Assembly (NCBI GenBank): GCA_028291615.1
Contig: JAQGHM010000391.1
Coordinates: 37,548-101,547, forward strand
DNA: 64,000 nt
Source of the DNA: Phycisphaerales bacterium
Lineage (GTDB): Bacteria; Planctomycetota; Phycisphaerae; Tepidisphaerales; Tepidisphaeraceae
Direction of reading: 5' to 3'
The translations under genes and the position numbers were made by a program. Below the pieces are notes generated by a model that was not told the DNA's origin, searched no databases, and saw only the letters and a list, made by a program, of their open reading frames with translations. Shown in pieces: positions 50,476 through 59,024 of this stretch (the stretch's first letter is position 1; every line of letters starts with the position of its first letter).

Positions 50476-51867
50476 TCAGTGCCCGTGCGCCGGCTCGCCG
50501 AGGTACTTTTTAAGCTCGCGGAGTTTCTCATCGAGCATCTCGGGCGTGCGCGCTTCGAGGTTGAGGCGGAGCATTGGCTCGGTGTTGCTCTTGCGGACGT
50601 TGAACCACCAGTCGCCCAGGTCGATCGTGATGCCATCGAGGTAATCGATCTTGCCTTTCTTGAAGGCGTCGGCGATCTCACGGATCTTGCCGTCTTTGTC
50701 TTCAATCTGGAAATTCAGTTCGCCGGACTGGCTGTAGCGCTTGAGCGGCGCGATGAGGGTGGACATCTCGCCCACCTGGTGGGAGAGGACCGAGAGCAAC
50801 CGGGCGAAGGCGATCGCGCCGCTGTCGGCGAAGAAGTTGTCGCGGAAATAGAAGTGGCCCGAAAGCTCGCCGCCGAAGACGGCCTTGGTGTCGGCGAGCG
50901 TCTTCTTGATGAACGCGTGACCGACACGCTCGCGCTTGGGCACCCCGCCCGCGGCCTTGATCTCATCCGCGACGACGTGACTGGAGCGCAGGTCGTACAC
51001 GATCGTCGCCCCCTTGTTCTCCGGCATCTGAAGGAAATCGCGCGCGAGCAGCGCAGTGACCATGTCGCAGCCGATCGTCCGGCCGGCCTCATCGACGAAG
51101 AAGCAGCGGTCGGCGTCGCCGTCGAAACATACGCCCAGGTCCGGCCGCTCCTCCTTCATCTTCGCCTTGAGCATGTCGAGGTTGGAATCGACCAGCGGGT
51201 TGGGCTCATGGACGAAGCTGCCGGTGATCTCGAAGAGGAGCGGGATGATCTCGAGGTTCTCCACGCCGCCAAATACTTCCGGCACCATCTTCCCGGCCAT
51301 GCCATTGGAGGCATCGACGACGACGCGCATCTTGCGGCCGAGGTTGAGGAACGACAGGACGTGAAGGCGATAAGCCTTCCAAAGGTCCATTTCCATGTAG
51401 TCGCCATTGAGGCCGGTATTCCCGACGCGGAGGGTGGTGGCGATGCGGCGGATGTCGTCGAGGCCGGATGCCGAGCCGATCGGCTTGGCCTTGGGCCCGG
51501 AGATCTTGAAGCCGTTGTAGTTGGCGGGGTTGTGGGAGGCGGTGACCATCACGCCGCCGACGCAGTCGAGGTGGTTGATGGCGAAGTAGAGGAAGGAGGT
51601 ATCGACCATGCCGACGTCGATGACCGAATGGCCGGTGGAGCGCAGGCCGTCGCAGAGCGCCTTGGCGAGGTCGGGCGAATGCGGGCGCATGTCGCGGCCG
51701 ACGCAGACGGTGTTTTCCATCTTCACGCGGGCGGCGGGCGCGACGTTCTGGCGGTTGCGCTTGAGGTATTGGCCGGTCGCGTGACCGACCTTCCAGGCGG
51801 CTTCTTCGTTCAGCGGATTGGGGTACGTCGCGCGGACGTCGTAGGCTTTGAAGATCTTCTCGACCAT
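50476..51867 (-). CDS. Phosphomannomutase/phosphoglucomutase
   Basis: 463 residues from the ATG at 51867, preceded by AAGGAA at about 8 nt; an in-frame ATG at 51900 lacks such a site. Alpha-D-phosphohexomutase family in four domains: the phosphoserine loop TASHNP at 109-114 (Ser111), the metal loop FDGDADRC, the sugar-binding loop GELSGHFYFRD and the phosphate-contact RKSNTEPMLRLNLEA near the C-terminus. It interconverts hexose 1- and 6-phosphates for glycan precursors (AlgC/ManB-like). Substrate preference is not readable. It stands alone. Confidence 0.94.
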   Translation of the reverse strand: MVEKIFKAYDVRATYPNPLNEEAAWKVGHATGQYLKRNRQNVAPAARVKMENTVCVGRDMRPHSPDLAKALCDGLRSTGHSVIDVGMVDTSFLYFAINHLDCVGGVMVTASHNPANYNGFKISGPKAKPIGSASGLDDIRRIATTLRVGNTGLNGDYMEMDLWKAYRLHVLSFLNLGRKMRVVVDASNGMAGKMVPEVFGGVENLEIIPLLFEITGSFVHEPNPLVDSNLDMLKAKMKEERPDLGVCFDGDADRCFFVDEAGRTIGCDMVTALLARDFLQMPENKGATIVYDLRSSHVVADEIKAAGGVPKRERVGHAFIKKTLADTKAVFGGELSGHFYFRDNFFADSGAIAFARLLSVLSHQVGEMSTLIAPLKRYSQSGELNFQIEDKDGKIREIADAFKKGKIDYLDGITIDLGDWWFNVRKSNTEPMLRLNLEARTPEMLDEKLRELKKYLGEPAHGH

Positions 51868-52018
51868 CGGGGATGTTCCTTGGGTGTTGGGCGCGGACAA
51901 GTGTATCGGGGTGCCGAAGGGGCGGCAAACGGTGCGAAACCGCGGAGCGGCCGCGATGGGCGGAGCACTATCGTGAGCAATCGATCGATTGTGCGCCCGG
52001 CGCTGGAGAGATTAATAT

Positions 52019-54784
52019 TTGTGGATGCCCGGAACTGCGATTCGATTCTCGTATGCGGTGCTGTTGCTATCCATCGGGCTGCCGATTCGCGCGCAGATCA
52101 GGACGGATGGATCTTTGGGGGCGCGGCAGACACTTGCCGGGCCGACGTTTGCCATCCCGGCAAGTCTGGGGCGACAGGTGGGGGCGAACCTGTTCCAGTC
52201 GTTTTCCGACTTCAACATTCAATCGGGCGAATCGGCGACGTTCAGCGGGCCGGGGTCGGTGCAAAACGTGCTGTCGCGCGTGACCGGCGGTTCGCTTTCG
52301 ACGATCAACGGCACGCTGCGGTGCGACATTCCCGGGGCCAACCTTTACCTGATGAACCCGTCGGGCGTGGTCTTTGGGCCTGGGGCGACGCTGGACGTTT
52401 CGGGTTCGTTCGCGGTGACGTCGGCGGATTACCTGCGGCTGGGGAAGTCAGGGCGGTTCAATGCGGCCGTCGCGACGGGGGAGGTGCTAAGCAGCGCGCC
52501 ACCAACTGCGTTTGGCTTTCTGGCGCGACGGACGGGAAGTATCGACGTTACCGGCAGCCAGCTTGCGGTAGACACGGCCAAGACGCTGTCGATGGTGGCC
52601 AACGGCGATATCCGCCTGACATCCTCGGCTGTCCTGACTGCTCCCGCCGGGCGGGTGAACCTGGTGGCGGCTGGATCGGCGGGACAGGTCGGACTACGAG
52701 CGGGGGACCTGGAATCCCCGGTGGATTCCAGTTTGACGGCGTACGGAAACATCACCGCTACCGCGGGTGCGTCGGTCGATACGTCGGGCGATTTCGGTGG
52801 GCCAATCATAGTGCGCGCGAACAACTTCGCGCTCGACAACTCCGGCATTTCTTCATTTACCGCAGGCGCGGTCGCGGGTCGAACGGTCGATATTCAACTG
52901 ACCGGCGATCTCACGTTTACAGGCGGGGCGGGCATCAAGGTGGATACCGCGGGCGCTGCGCCGGGTGGTCAGATCGCGATCACGGCCGCCGATTTGTCAG
53001 TCTCGCAGGGCGCTACAATCGAGGCCAACACCGTCGGCGATGGCGCCGCCGGTGACATTCGCCTGCGCGTTGGTACGCTCGCGGTGACGCAGGGGGGCAA
53101 TATTGCGGCCAATACCAGCGGTCGCGGGCCGGGCGGCGTGATCGATGTGAACGCCACGCAATCGATCTTCATCCGCGGCGACGCCACCGGTCTGCAAGCG
53201 GTCGCGCTGGGGCAGGGCGCCGGTGCTGGCAGCGCGGGGGACGTCAACGTCAGCACGCCGGCGCTGGGAATGCGGGACGGCGGATACATCCTCTCAGGCA
53301 CGACCGGCGGTGGGAACGGCGGGCGCGTGTCGGTTGCCGCAGGCACGGTCTCACTGCGGCGCGGCGCGCTCATCGGCAACAGCGCCATCGCCGGCTCGAC
53401 CGGCAACGGCGGGAACATCTCGATCCGGGCCGGCTCGCTCATCGTCGCCGACGGCTCGCTCGTCTCGGCCACGGTCCTGGGGGATGGCAACGGCGGGTCG
53501 CTTGATATTTGCGCGGATCATCTGTTAATCCGCGGAAATCAAACCGACAACACCGGCCTCTACGCCGCATCGGTTGGGGACACGACGCCCGGATCGGCGG
53601 GCGACATCACCATCCACCGGAGCGGCTCGGTCACACTGGAGAACGGGGGCACCATTTCCGTCGCGACCGAAGGGACGGGACCGGGCGGCAGCTTGAAGCT
53701 GGACGCGCATTCATTGACCGTCGATGGTGCCGATACGCTGATCCTCGCGGCCACCTTTGCGCCGGTCGGCGGCGGGCCGGGCGGGACGCTTCGCATCTCG
53801 ACCGATCGCCTCGTGGTGCGCAACAGCGGCAAGATCGCCGGCGGCTCCTTCGGATCGGGGGCTGGCGGCGCCGCCCGCATCGACGCCAGGCATATCCGTT
53901 TAACCGGGGTGTCCACAGACACGACCAATGACTCGACAACGGGCATCTTCGCGGGCACCAGTGGGAGCGGCCCTGGCGGTGAGCTGACTGTCCGTGCGGG
54001 GTTGATCCGCCTTGAAAACGGGGCAGGGATCAACGTCGGCACCAACGCATCGGGTAACGGCGGCAGCGCCACGGTTCTGGCTCGAGAGATCGCGTTTAAT
54101 CGCGGCGCCGTTGTCGCCGGCAGCCAGCGGATCGACGCATCGTCTCCCCCTGCCACGGGCATAGCGGGAACGGTAATTATCCACGCAACCAAGGTAATGT
54201 CGCTGCAGAACGGGTCGGTTATCGGGGCCAAAGCGGACGTCGCCGACGCGGGCAATATCACCCTGCAGGCCCCGCGGCTCACCCTTCGCGATTCCAGCAT
54301 CAGCGGCCAGGCCGGCCAGACCGGCGGCAACATCAACATCAGCGCCCACGACCTCCTCTACCTCTTCCGCAGCCGGATTACCGCCGTCGGCCAGCGACAA
54401 CTAGGCAACATCAACATCGATCCGATCTTCACCGTGATGGATCAGAGCAGCATCATGACCACCGCCGATGTAATGGGCGGCAACATCAATGTCCGCACCG
54501 ATCGGTTTTTCAAATCACGTGACTCGGTCATCACCGCCGCGCGAAATGCCACCGTCACCCTCACCATTTACACCCCCAACGCCGACATCACCGGCTCGCT
54601 GGTGCCCGTGGACGCGCCGCTGATCGATTCCTCCGCCTCGTTCATCGAGGAGTGCTCGCGGCGGTTGCAGGTGGAGCTTTCATCATTCCTGATCACCGGG
54701 CGCGGTGGGCAGCCGGTGCAGCCGGGTGGATTGGATCCGGCTTTCGACTTACGCGGCCGCGCCTCGCCGTCAGACCCGCGATGA
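52019..54784 (+). CDS. TpsA-like filamentous haemagglutinin with cyanobacterial-style tail
   Basis: 921 residues from a TTG at 52019 (GGAGAG at 8 nt); the ATG at 52025 is an alternative. Signal peptide, then a two-partner-secretion TPS domain (about 30-150: GANLFQSFSDFN, GSVQNVLSRVTGGSLS, LYLMNPSGVVFGPGA). The body is a beta-helix of Gly/Ala-rich repeats. The C-terminus has a cysteine region (EECSRRLQVELSS) and FLITGRGGQPVQPGG, matching the SSFxxTGRGGLPxxP tail I know from cyanobacterial haemagglutinin-like proteins. No TpsB transporter gene is adjacent; LysE and TolC genes follow. Surface adhesin or S-layer-like role, unproven. Confidence 0.88.
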   Translation: MWMPGTAIRFSYAVLLLSIGLPIRAQIRTDGSLGARQTLAGPTFAIPASLGRQVGANLFQSFSDFNIQSGESATFSGPGSVQNVLSRVTGGSLSTINGTLRCDIPGANLYLMNPSGVVFGPGATLDVSGSFAVTSADYLRLGKSGRFNAAVATGEVLSSAPPTAFGFLARRTGSIDVTGSQLAVDTAKTLSMVANGDIRLTSSAVLTAPAGRVNLVAAGSAGQVGLRAGDLESPVDSSLTAYGNITATAGASVDTSGDFGGPIIVRANNFALDNSGISSFTAGAVAGRTVDIQLTGDLTFTGGAGIKVDTAGAAPGGQIAITAADLSVSQGATIEANTVGDGAAGDIRLRVGTLAVTQGGNIAANTSGRGPGGVIDVNATQSIFIRGDATGLQAVALGQGAGAGSAGDVNVSTPALGMRDGGYILSGTTGGGNGGRVSVAAGTVSLRRGALIGNSAIAGSTGNGGNISIRAGSLIVADGSLVSATVLGDGNGGSLDICADHLLIRGNQTDNTGLYAASVGDTTPGSAGDITIHRSGSVTLENGGTISVATEGTGPGGSLKLDAHSLTVDGADTLILAATFAPVGGGPGGTLRISTDRLVVRNSGKIAGGSFGSGAGGAARIDARHIRLTGVSTDTTNDSTTGIFAGTSGSGPGGELTVRAGLIRLENGAGINVGTNASGNGGSATVLAREIAFNRGAVVAGSQRIDASSPPATGIAGTVIIHATKVMSLQNGSVIGAKADVADAGNITLQAPRLTLRDSSISGQAGQTGGNINISAHDLLYLFRSRITAVGQRQLGNINIDPIFTVMDQSSIMTTADVMGGNINVRTDRFFKSRDSVITAARNATVTLTIYTPNADITGSLVPVDAPLIDSSASFIEECSRRLQVELSSFLITGRGGQPVQPGGLDPAFDLRGRASPSDPR

Positions 54785-54803
54785 ACCACCGGAGTAACGT
54801 CGA

Positions 54804-55448
54804 TTGTTGCTGCTGCTGATTAACGGCGTGCTCCTGGGTCTGGGCGCCGCCGCGCCGATCGGGCCGATCAACGTGGAGATCGCGCGGCGAACGCTGCGCT
54901 TCGGCCGCGGCGCGGGATTCCTCCTCGGCTGCGGCGCGGTCACCGTGGATGTCTGCTACGCGGTCATCACGAGCTTCACATTCCTGCCGATACAGAACCA
55001 TCCTCACTTGGTGAAGGGGCTCTCGATCGCGGCGGCGGCTTTTCTACTGTACCTCGCCTACCGCTGTCTCCAATCCGGCTTGGCCGGCCATGGGACTGCT
55101 GCGGAGGACATTGCGCCCGCCCCGGCAAGACGCCCGCCGGGCGCGGCGCATTACGCGACCGGTCTGCTCCTCACGGCGCTCAACCCGATGACGCTGGGGT
55201 TCTGGTTCGTCGCGGTCCCCGGCGCGGTCGCGGGCCTGACGGCCCGGCCGCGCATCGACCTGCCGGTGGTCTGCGCCGGGGTCTTTCTCGGGGCTTTCGC
55301 CTGGGTCTGCGCATTTACTGCGCTGGTCGGCCACCTCAAGCGATTCGGCGGCCAGCGCTGGCTGGGCTGGATCGATATCGGCGGCGGCTTGATGTTGCTG
55401 GCATTTGCGGTGCGGGCAATTTGGCGCGTAGCCGCCTCGACCCTATGA
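54804..55448 (+). CDS. LysE family exporter
   Basis: 214 residues starting at a TTG with GGAG 9 nt upstream; there is no nearby ATG in frame. Six hydrophobic segments and the LysE/RhtB opening LGLGAAAPIGPINVEIARRTL. Members export amino acids or other small molecules from the cytosol; the substrate is unknown. It lies 19 nt after the haemagglutinin gene and 50 nt before a TolC family gene, all on the plus strand, but there is no reason to link LysE function with either. Confidence 0.85.
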   Translation: MLLLLINGVLLGLGAAAPIGPINVEIARRTLRFGRGAGFLLGCGAVTVDVCYAVITSFTFLPIQNHPHLVKGLSIAAAAFLLYLAYRCLQSGLAGHGTAAEDIAPAPARRPPGAAHYATGLLLTALNPMTLGFWFVAVPGAVAGLTARPRIDLPVVCAGVFLGAFAWVCAFTALVGHLKRFGGQRWLGWIDIGGGLMLLAFAVRAIWRVAASTL

Positions 55449-55498
55449 TTCGCCCCGTTCGCTCGCGCTCGCTCACCCACACACACGGGCAGTACCTT

Positions 55499-57247
55499 AT
55501 GATTTGCAAGCACACGCTCGGTTCGATCCCCCTCCTCGCCCTCGCCGGCTGGCTCTGCTGCGGCGGCTGCGCCCCGGACCCCAAGCCGTTCGACCCGCAG
55601 GCGATGCAGCACGTCTATCGCGAGCGGGCGACCGAGAACGTTACCCGCCCGCTGGGCGCCTTGCCGCTGACGCTGGACCGCACCTTCCTGGTCAAGCGCG
55701 ACGGCACCCAACCCGCCAGCCAGCCGGCCCCCTTGCCGACCACCGCCGAATCGGTCGGCCCGGTCATCCGCATGAGCCTGCGCGACCTGATCCAGCTCGC
55801 CGCGATTAACAGCCTGCAGGTGCGCGTCGCCAATTATCAGCCCGCGGTGGATGAGAACCGCGTGCTGGAAGCCGAGGCGCGGTTTGATCCGTCGTTCTTC
55901 ACCAATCTTAACTTCGCCACCCAGACCATTCTCAGCCCGACCCCGAATACCGGCACTACGAGTTCAGGCACTCAGTTTCAGACCAGTACCCTGGCGACCG
56001 GCTTCAAGCAAAACCTGCCCAACGGCGCCCAGGTGCAGCTCCAGTACCAGGCGATCCAGACCATCACTAAACTCCCGAGCGCTACCCGATTTAATGCGCC
56101 CTTTTACGAGTCCAACTGGTCCTTCCAAGTCACCCAGCCGCTCTTGCAAAACGCCGGCACCGAGGTCAATCGCGCTCGCATCGTCGTCGCCCGCAATACC
56201 CAGCGCGTCAGCCTGCTCGACGCCCGCCTGCAGCTCGAGAAGACGCTTTCCGAAATCGAAGAGGCATACTGGCAGCTCGTGCAGGCCGAGTCGGAGCTCA
56301 AGATTCAGGAGACGCTGTACAACCAGTCGGTGGACACCGCCATGCTGCTGCAGAAGCGCCTGGGGCAGGATGTGACGCTGGTGCAGACCACGCAGAACAA
56401 CGCCGCCCTGCGCGGCCGCGAGGCGGCGCTGGAGGAAGCCCGCACCCGCCTCAGCACGTTCTCCAACGCCATCAAGCGCCGCGTCAACGATCCCAACCTG
56501 CCGGTTGCCGGATCGGTCGTGATCCTGCCGGAGGATCAGCCGGTGCAGACGCCGATCGCCTTCGATCTCGCCGAGCAGATAGCCGCCGGGCTTGCCAATC
56601 GCGCCGAACTGGCCCAGCAGCAGATCCGCATCGATTCCGCGACGGTGGTCTACAAGGCCGCGCAGAACAACCTCCTGCCGCAGTTAAACCTCGTTGGCTC
56701 GATCGGCAGCAAGGGGGGCGATGCGAGCTTCGGCCACGCGGTGGATAACAACCTGTTCGATAACCGGGCGCAGGAATATTCAATCGGCTTCCAGCTCGAT
56801 GTCCCCTTGGGCAACCGCGAAGCCCGCGCGATCTTCCGCCGCACCCAGCTTCAGCGGCTGCAGGCGGTTGACCAGTACCGCGACCTGATCGAACAGGTCT
56901 GCCAGGAAGTACGTGACGCCCACGACAACGTCTACACCGACTGGCGGCGCATGCAGCGCAACCGCCAGTACCTCTATTCCGCCGAAGCCGCGCTAAGCGC
57001 CATCCAGCAGGAGCAGGACGTCGGCAACGTCGCACTCACCCCCGACTTCGTCAACCGCAAGCTCAACGCCCAGGAAATCCTGGCCCAAGCCCGCCGCGAG
57101 AACTCCCGCGCCCTGACCGACTACAACGTCGCCATCTCCGCCCTGGAACGCGCCAAGGGCACGATCCTCAAGTACGACAACGTCCTGATGCAGGAGGCCC
57201 CGCGGGTGGACGGCCGCGCACATCGGGTGGCGCGGACGCAGGACTAG
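55499..57247 (+). CDS. TolC family outer-membrane efflux lipoprotein
   Basis: 582 residues from the ATG at 55499. The signal peptide ends in a lipobox (LCCGGC). Two OEP repeats follow (about 115-340 and 365-570), each with long helices (VNRARIVVARNTQRVSLLDA; AIFRRTQLQRLQAVDQYRDL) and beta-hairpin segments (NWSFQVTQPLLQNAG). It would trimerise into the outer-membrane duct of a tripartite exporter or type I system. No adaptor or pump gene is adjacent. The 26 in-frame codons before 55499 have no signal peptide and are discarded. Confidence 0.92.
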   Translation: MICKHTLGSIPLLALAGWLCCGGCAPDPKPFDPQAMQHVYRERATENVTRPLGALPLTLDRTFLVKRDGTQPASQPAPLPTTAESVGPVIRMSLRDLIQLAAINSLQVRVANYQPAVDENRVLEAEARFDPSFFTNLNFATQTILSPTPNTGTTSSGTQFQTSTLATGFKQNLPNGAQVQLQYQAIQTITKLPSATRFNAPFYESNWSFQVTQPLLQNAGTEVNRARIVVARNTQRVSLLDARLQLEKTLSEIEEAYWQLVQAESELKIQETLYNQSVDTAMLLQKRLGQDVTLVQTTQNNAALRGREAALEEARTRLSTFSNAIKRRVNDPNLPVAGSVVILPEDQPVQTPIAFDLAEQIAAGLANRAELAQQQIRIDSATVVYKAAQNNLLPQLNLVGSIGSKGGDASFGHAVDNNLFDNRAQEYSIGFQLDVPLGNREARAIFRRTQLQRLQAVDQYRDLIEQVCQEVRDAHDNVYTDWRRMQRNRQYLYSAEAALSAIQQEQDVGNVALTPDFVNRKLNAQEILAQARRENSRALTDYNVAISALERAKGTILKYDNVLMQEAPRVDGRAHRVARTQD

Positions 57248-57263
57248 CGGGAACCTGAATCCT

Positions 57264-57293
57264 TTGGCGATTTCCGCTGCCGCCGCGTAGAAT
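57264..57293 (+). promoter_or_regulatory. Candidate leaderless promoter of the FHA-GAF kinase gene
   Basis: TTGGCG (57264-57269), an 18-nt spacer and TAGAAT (57288-57293), ending exactly 6 nt before the GTG at 57300. No ribosome site. Confidence 0.5.
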
Positions 57294-57299
57294 TCCCTC

Positions 57300-59015
57300 G
57301 TGCTTACCCTCCTGGTTCTTCAAGGCCCCGACAAAGGCCGCCGCTTTGAGCTGCCCGATTCGCCCGCGCTGGTCGGGCGCGAGTCCCGCGCCTTGCCGAT
57401 CACCGACAACACCGTCAGCCGCCGGCACTGCGAGCTGATCCCCATGGAGGACACCACTTGGATCCTCAAGGATCTCGGCTCCGCCAACGGCACCTGGGTC
57501 AACGGCCAGCGCGTCGAGCGCACCGCCACCCTCAAGCTCGGCGACCAGATCCGCGTCGGGCGCACCATCCTCGTCTTCGGCGCCCAGCATGGGATCAGCC
57601 GCGCCCGCGGCGGCGACGTCCGCCTCACCGGCAACGACGGCATGGACGCCTCGATCATGCATACGGTGGCGTCGAATGATGACTCGATGGTGCTCGCCGT
57701 CCCCGAGCCCGCCGCCGCCGCGATGGCCAACCTCAAGCTGCTCTACCAGCTCAACGCCTCGCTCGGTTCCTCCTTCGACATGGACCAGGTGCTCGAAGTA
57801 GTGATGGACTTGGTCTTCGAGCACGTCAAGGCCGACCGCGGCATCATCCTCGCCCTGGATGAAAAGCGCAACGAGCTGATCCCCAAGGTCGTCCGCACCC
57901 GCGATGAGAGCGGTAACGGCGGCAACGGCAACGATAACGGCAAAGGCGAAGACAAGGCCGCCGCCGCCGAGAAGATCCACGCTTCGCGCACCATCATCAA
58001 CTACGTCATCGAGAAGGGCGAAGGGGTCCTCTCCTCCAACGCCATGACCGACGCCCGCTTCAGCAAAGGCAAGAGCGTCCACAACCTCGGCATCCGCAGC
58101 GCCCTGTGCGTGCCGATCAAATGCCGTCGCATCGACGGCCGCGACGGCGATGAGATCATCGGCGTGATCTACATCGACTCCTCGGTGAGGAACTACACCT
58201 ACTCCCCTGATCAGCTCCGCCTGCTCACCGCGATCGGGCTTCAAGCGGGTTTAGCGATCCAGAACGCCAAGCTCTACCGCCAGGGAATCGAGGCCGAGCG
58301 CCTCGCCGCCATCGGCGAGACCACCGCCGCGCTCTCCCACTCGATCAAGAACATCCTGCAAGCCCTGCGCGGCGGCGCGGACGTGGTCGAGATGGGCCTG
58401 AAGAACAACAACGTCCCCCAGCTCACCAAAGGCTGGCGGGTGGTCGATCGCAACATGGAGAAGATCTACAACCTCACCATGAACCTGCTCGCCTACAGCA
58501 AGGATCGCGAGCCCAAGCTCGAGCTGGTGAACCCGAAAAAACTGCTGGAGGAATGCGTCGAGCTGATCGCCGTCCCCGCCAACGACAAAGGCGTCATGGT
58601 CGTCGCGGACGTGGACAAGGATCATCCCGCCGTCCCGCTCGATCCAGACGGCATGCACCAGGTGATCATGAACCTGCTCAGCAACGCGCTGGATGCGGTG
58701 ACGCCGCAGGAGGGCTTGATCCGCCTGGTCTGTCATTACGATGGTGAGAACCGCCAGACCCTGATCGAGGTGATCGACAACGGCAGCGGCATCCCCGAGC
58801 AGATGAGCAAGCACATGTTCGAGCTCTTCCACAGCACCAAAGGCAACCGCGGCACCGGCATCGGCCTGGCGGTCGCGAAAAAGATCGTCGAGGAACACGA
58901 AGGCTCGATCAGCGTCCAGTCCCGGGCGGGAGAAGGCACGACCTTCACGATCCGCCTCCCAGTGGAACACGAGACGCTGGCCGACCCCAGCCACACCCAC
59001 GGCCCGGCAAGGTAA
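57300..59015 (+). CDS. FHA-GAF sensor histidine kinase
   Basis: 571 residues from a GTG, cytosolic with no membrane segment. Domains in order: FHA (2-97, with VGRESRALPITDNTVSRRH), GAF (about 150-325), dimerisation/phosphoacceptor helix with His347 in ALSHSIKNIL, and HATPase (about 400-560) with N-box NLLSNALDAV, G1 DNGSGIPEQ and G2 GNRGTGIGLAVAKKI. FHA binds phosphothreonine, so the kinase may read Ser/Thr kinase signals. There is no receiver domain and no response-regulator gene beside it. A diverged copy of its last 71 codons lies 1.67 kb downstream. Confidence 0.92.
   Translation: MLTLLVLQGPDKGRRFELPDSPALVGRESRALPITDNTVSRRHCELIPMEDTTWILKDLGSANGTWVNGQRVERTATLKLGDQIRVGRTILVFGAQHGISRARGGDVRLTGNDGMDASIMHTVASNDDSMVLAVPEPAAAAMANLKLLYQLNASLGSSFDMDQVLEVVMDLVFEHVKADRGIILALDEKRNELIPKVVRTRDESGNGGNGNDNGKGEDKAAAAEKIHASRTIINYVIEKGEGVLSSNAMTDARFSKGKSVHNLGIRSALCVPIKCRRIDGRDGDEIIGVIYIDSSVRNYTYSPDQLRLLTAIGLQAGLAIQNAKLYRQGIEAERLAAIGETTAALSHSIKNILQALRGGADVVEMGLKNNNVPQLTKGWRVVDRNMEKIYNLTMNLLAYSKDREPKLELVNPKKLLEECVELIAVPANDKGVMVVADVDKDHPAVPLDPDGMHQVIMNLLSNALDAVTPQEGLIRLVCHYDGENRQTLIEVIDNGSGIPEQMSKHMFELFHSTKGNRGTGIGLAVAKKIVEEHEGSISVQSRAGEGTTFTIRLPVEHETLADPSHTHGPAR
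58803..59015 (+). repeat. Direct repeat, copy A (3' end of the kinase gene)
   Basis: About 213 bp at the 3' end of the FHA-GAF kinase gene recur at 60681-60894 in the same orientation. By eye identity is in the mid-eighties percent, and most differences are silent: the peptides differ at only 6 of about 70 positions. Confidence 0.85.
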
Positions 59016-59024
59016 CCAGCATCC

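Noticed and set aside
50479..53055. 858-codon open frame on the plus strand
   Set aside because: Runs antisense through the phosphomutase and out of frame into the haemagglutinin gene, both of which carry clear motifs.
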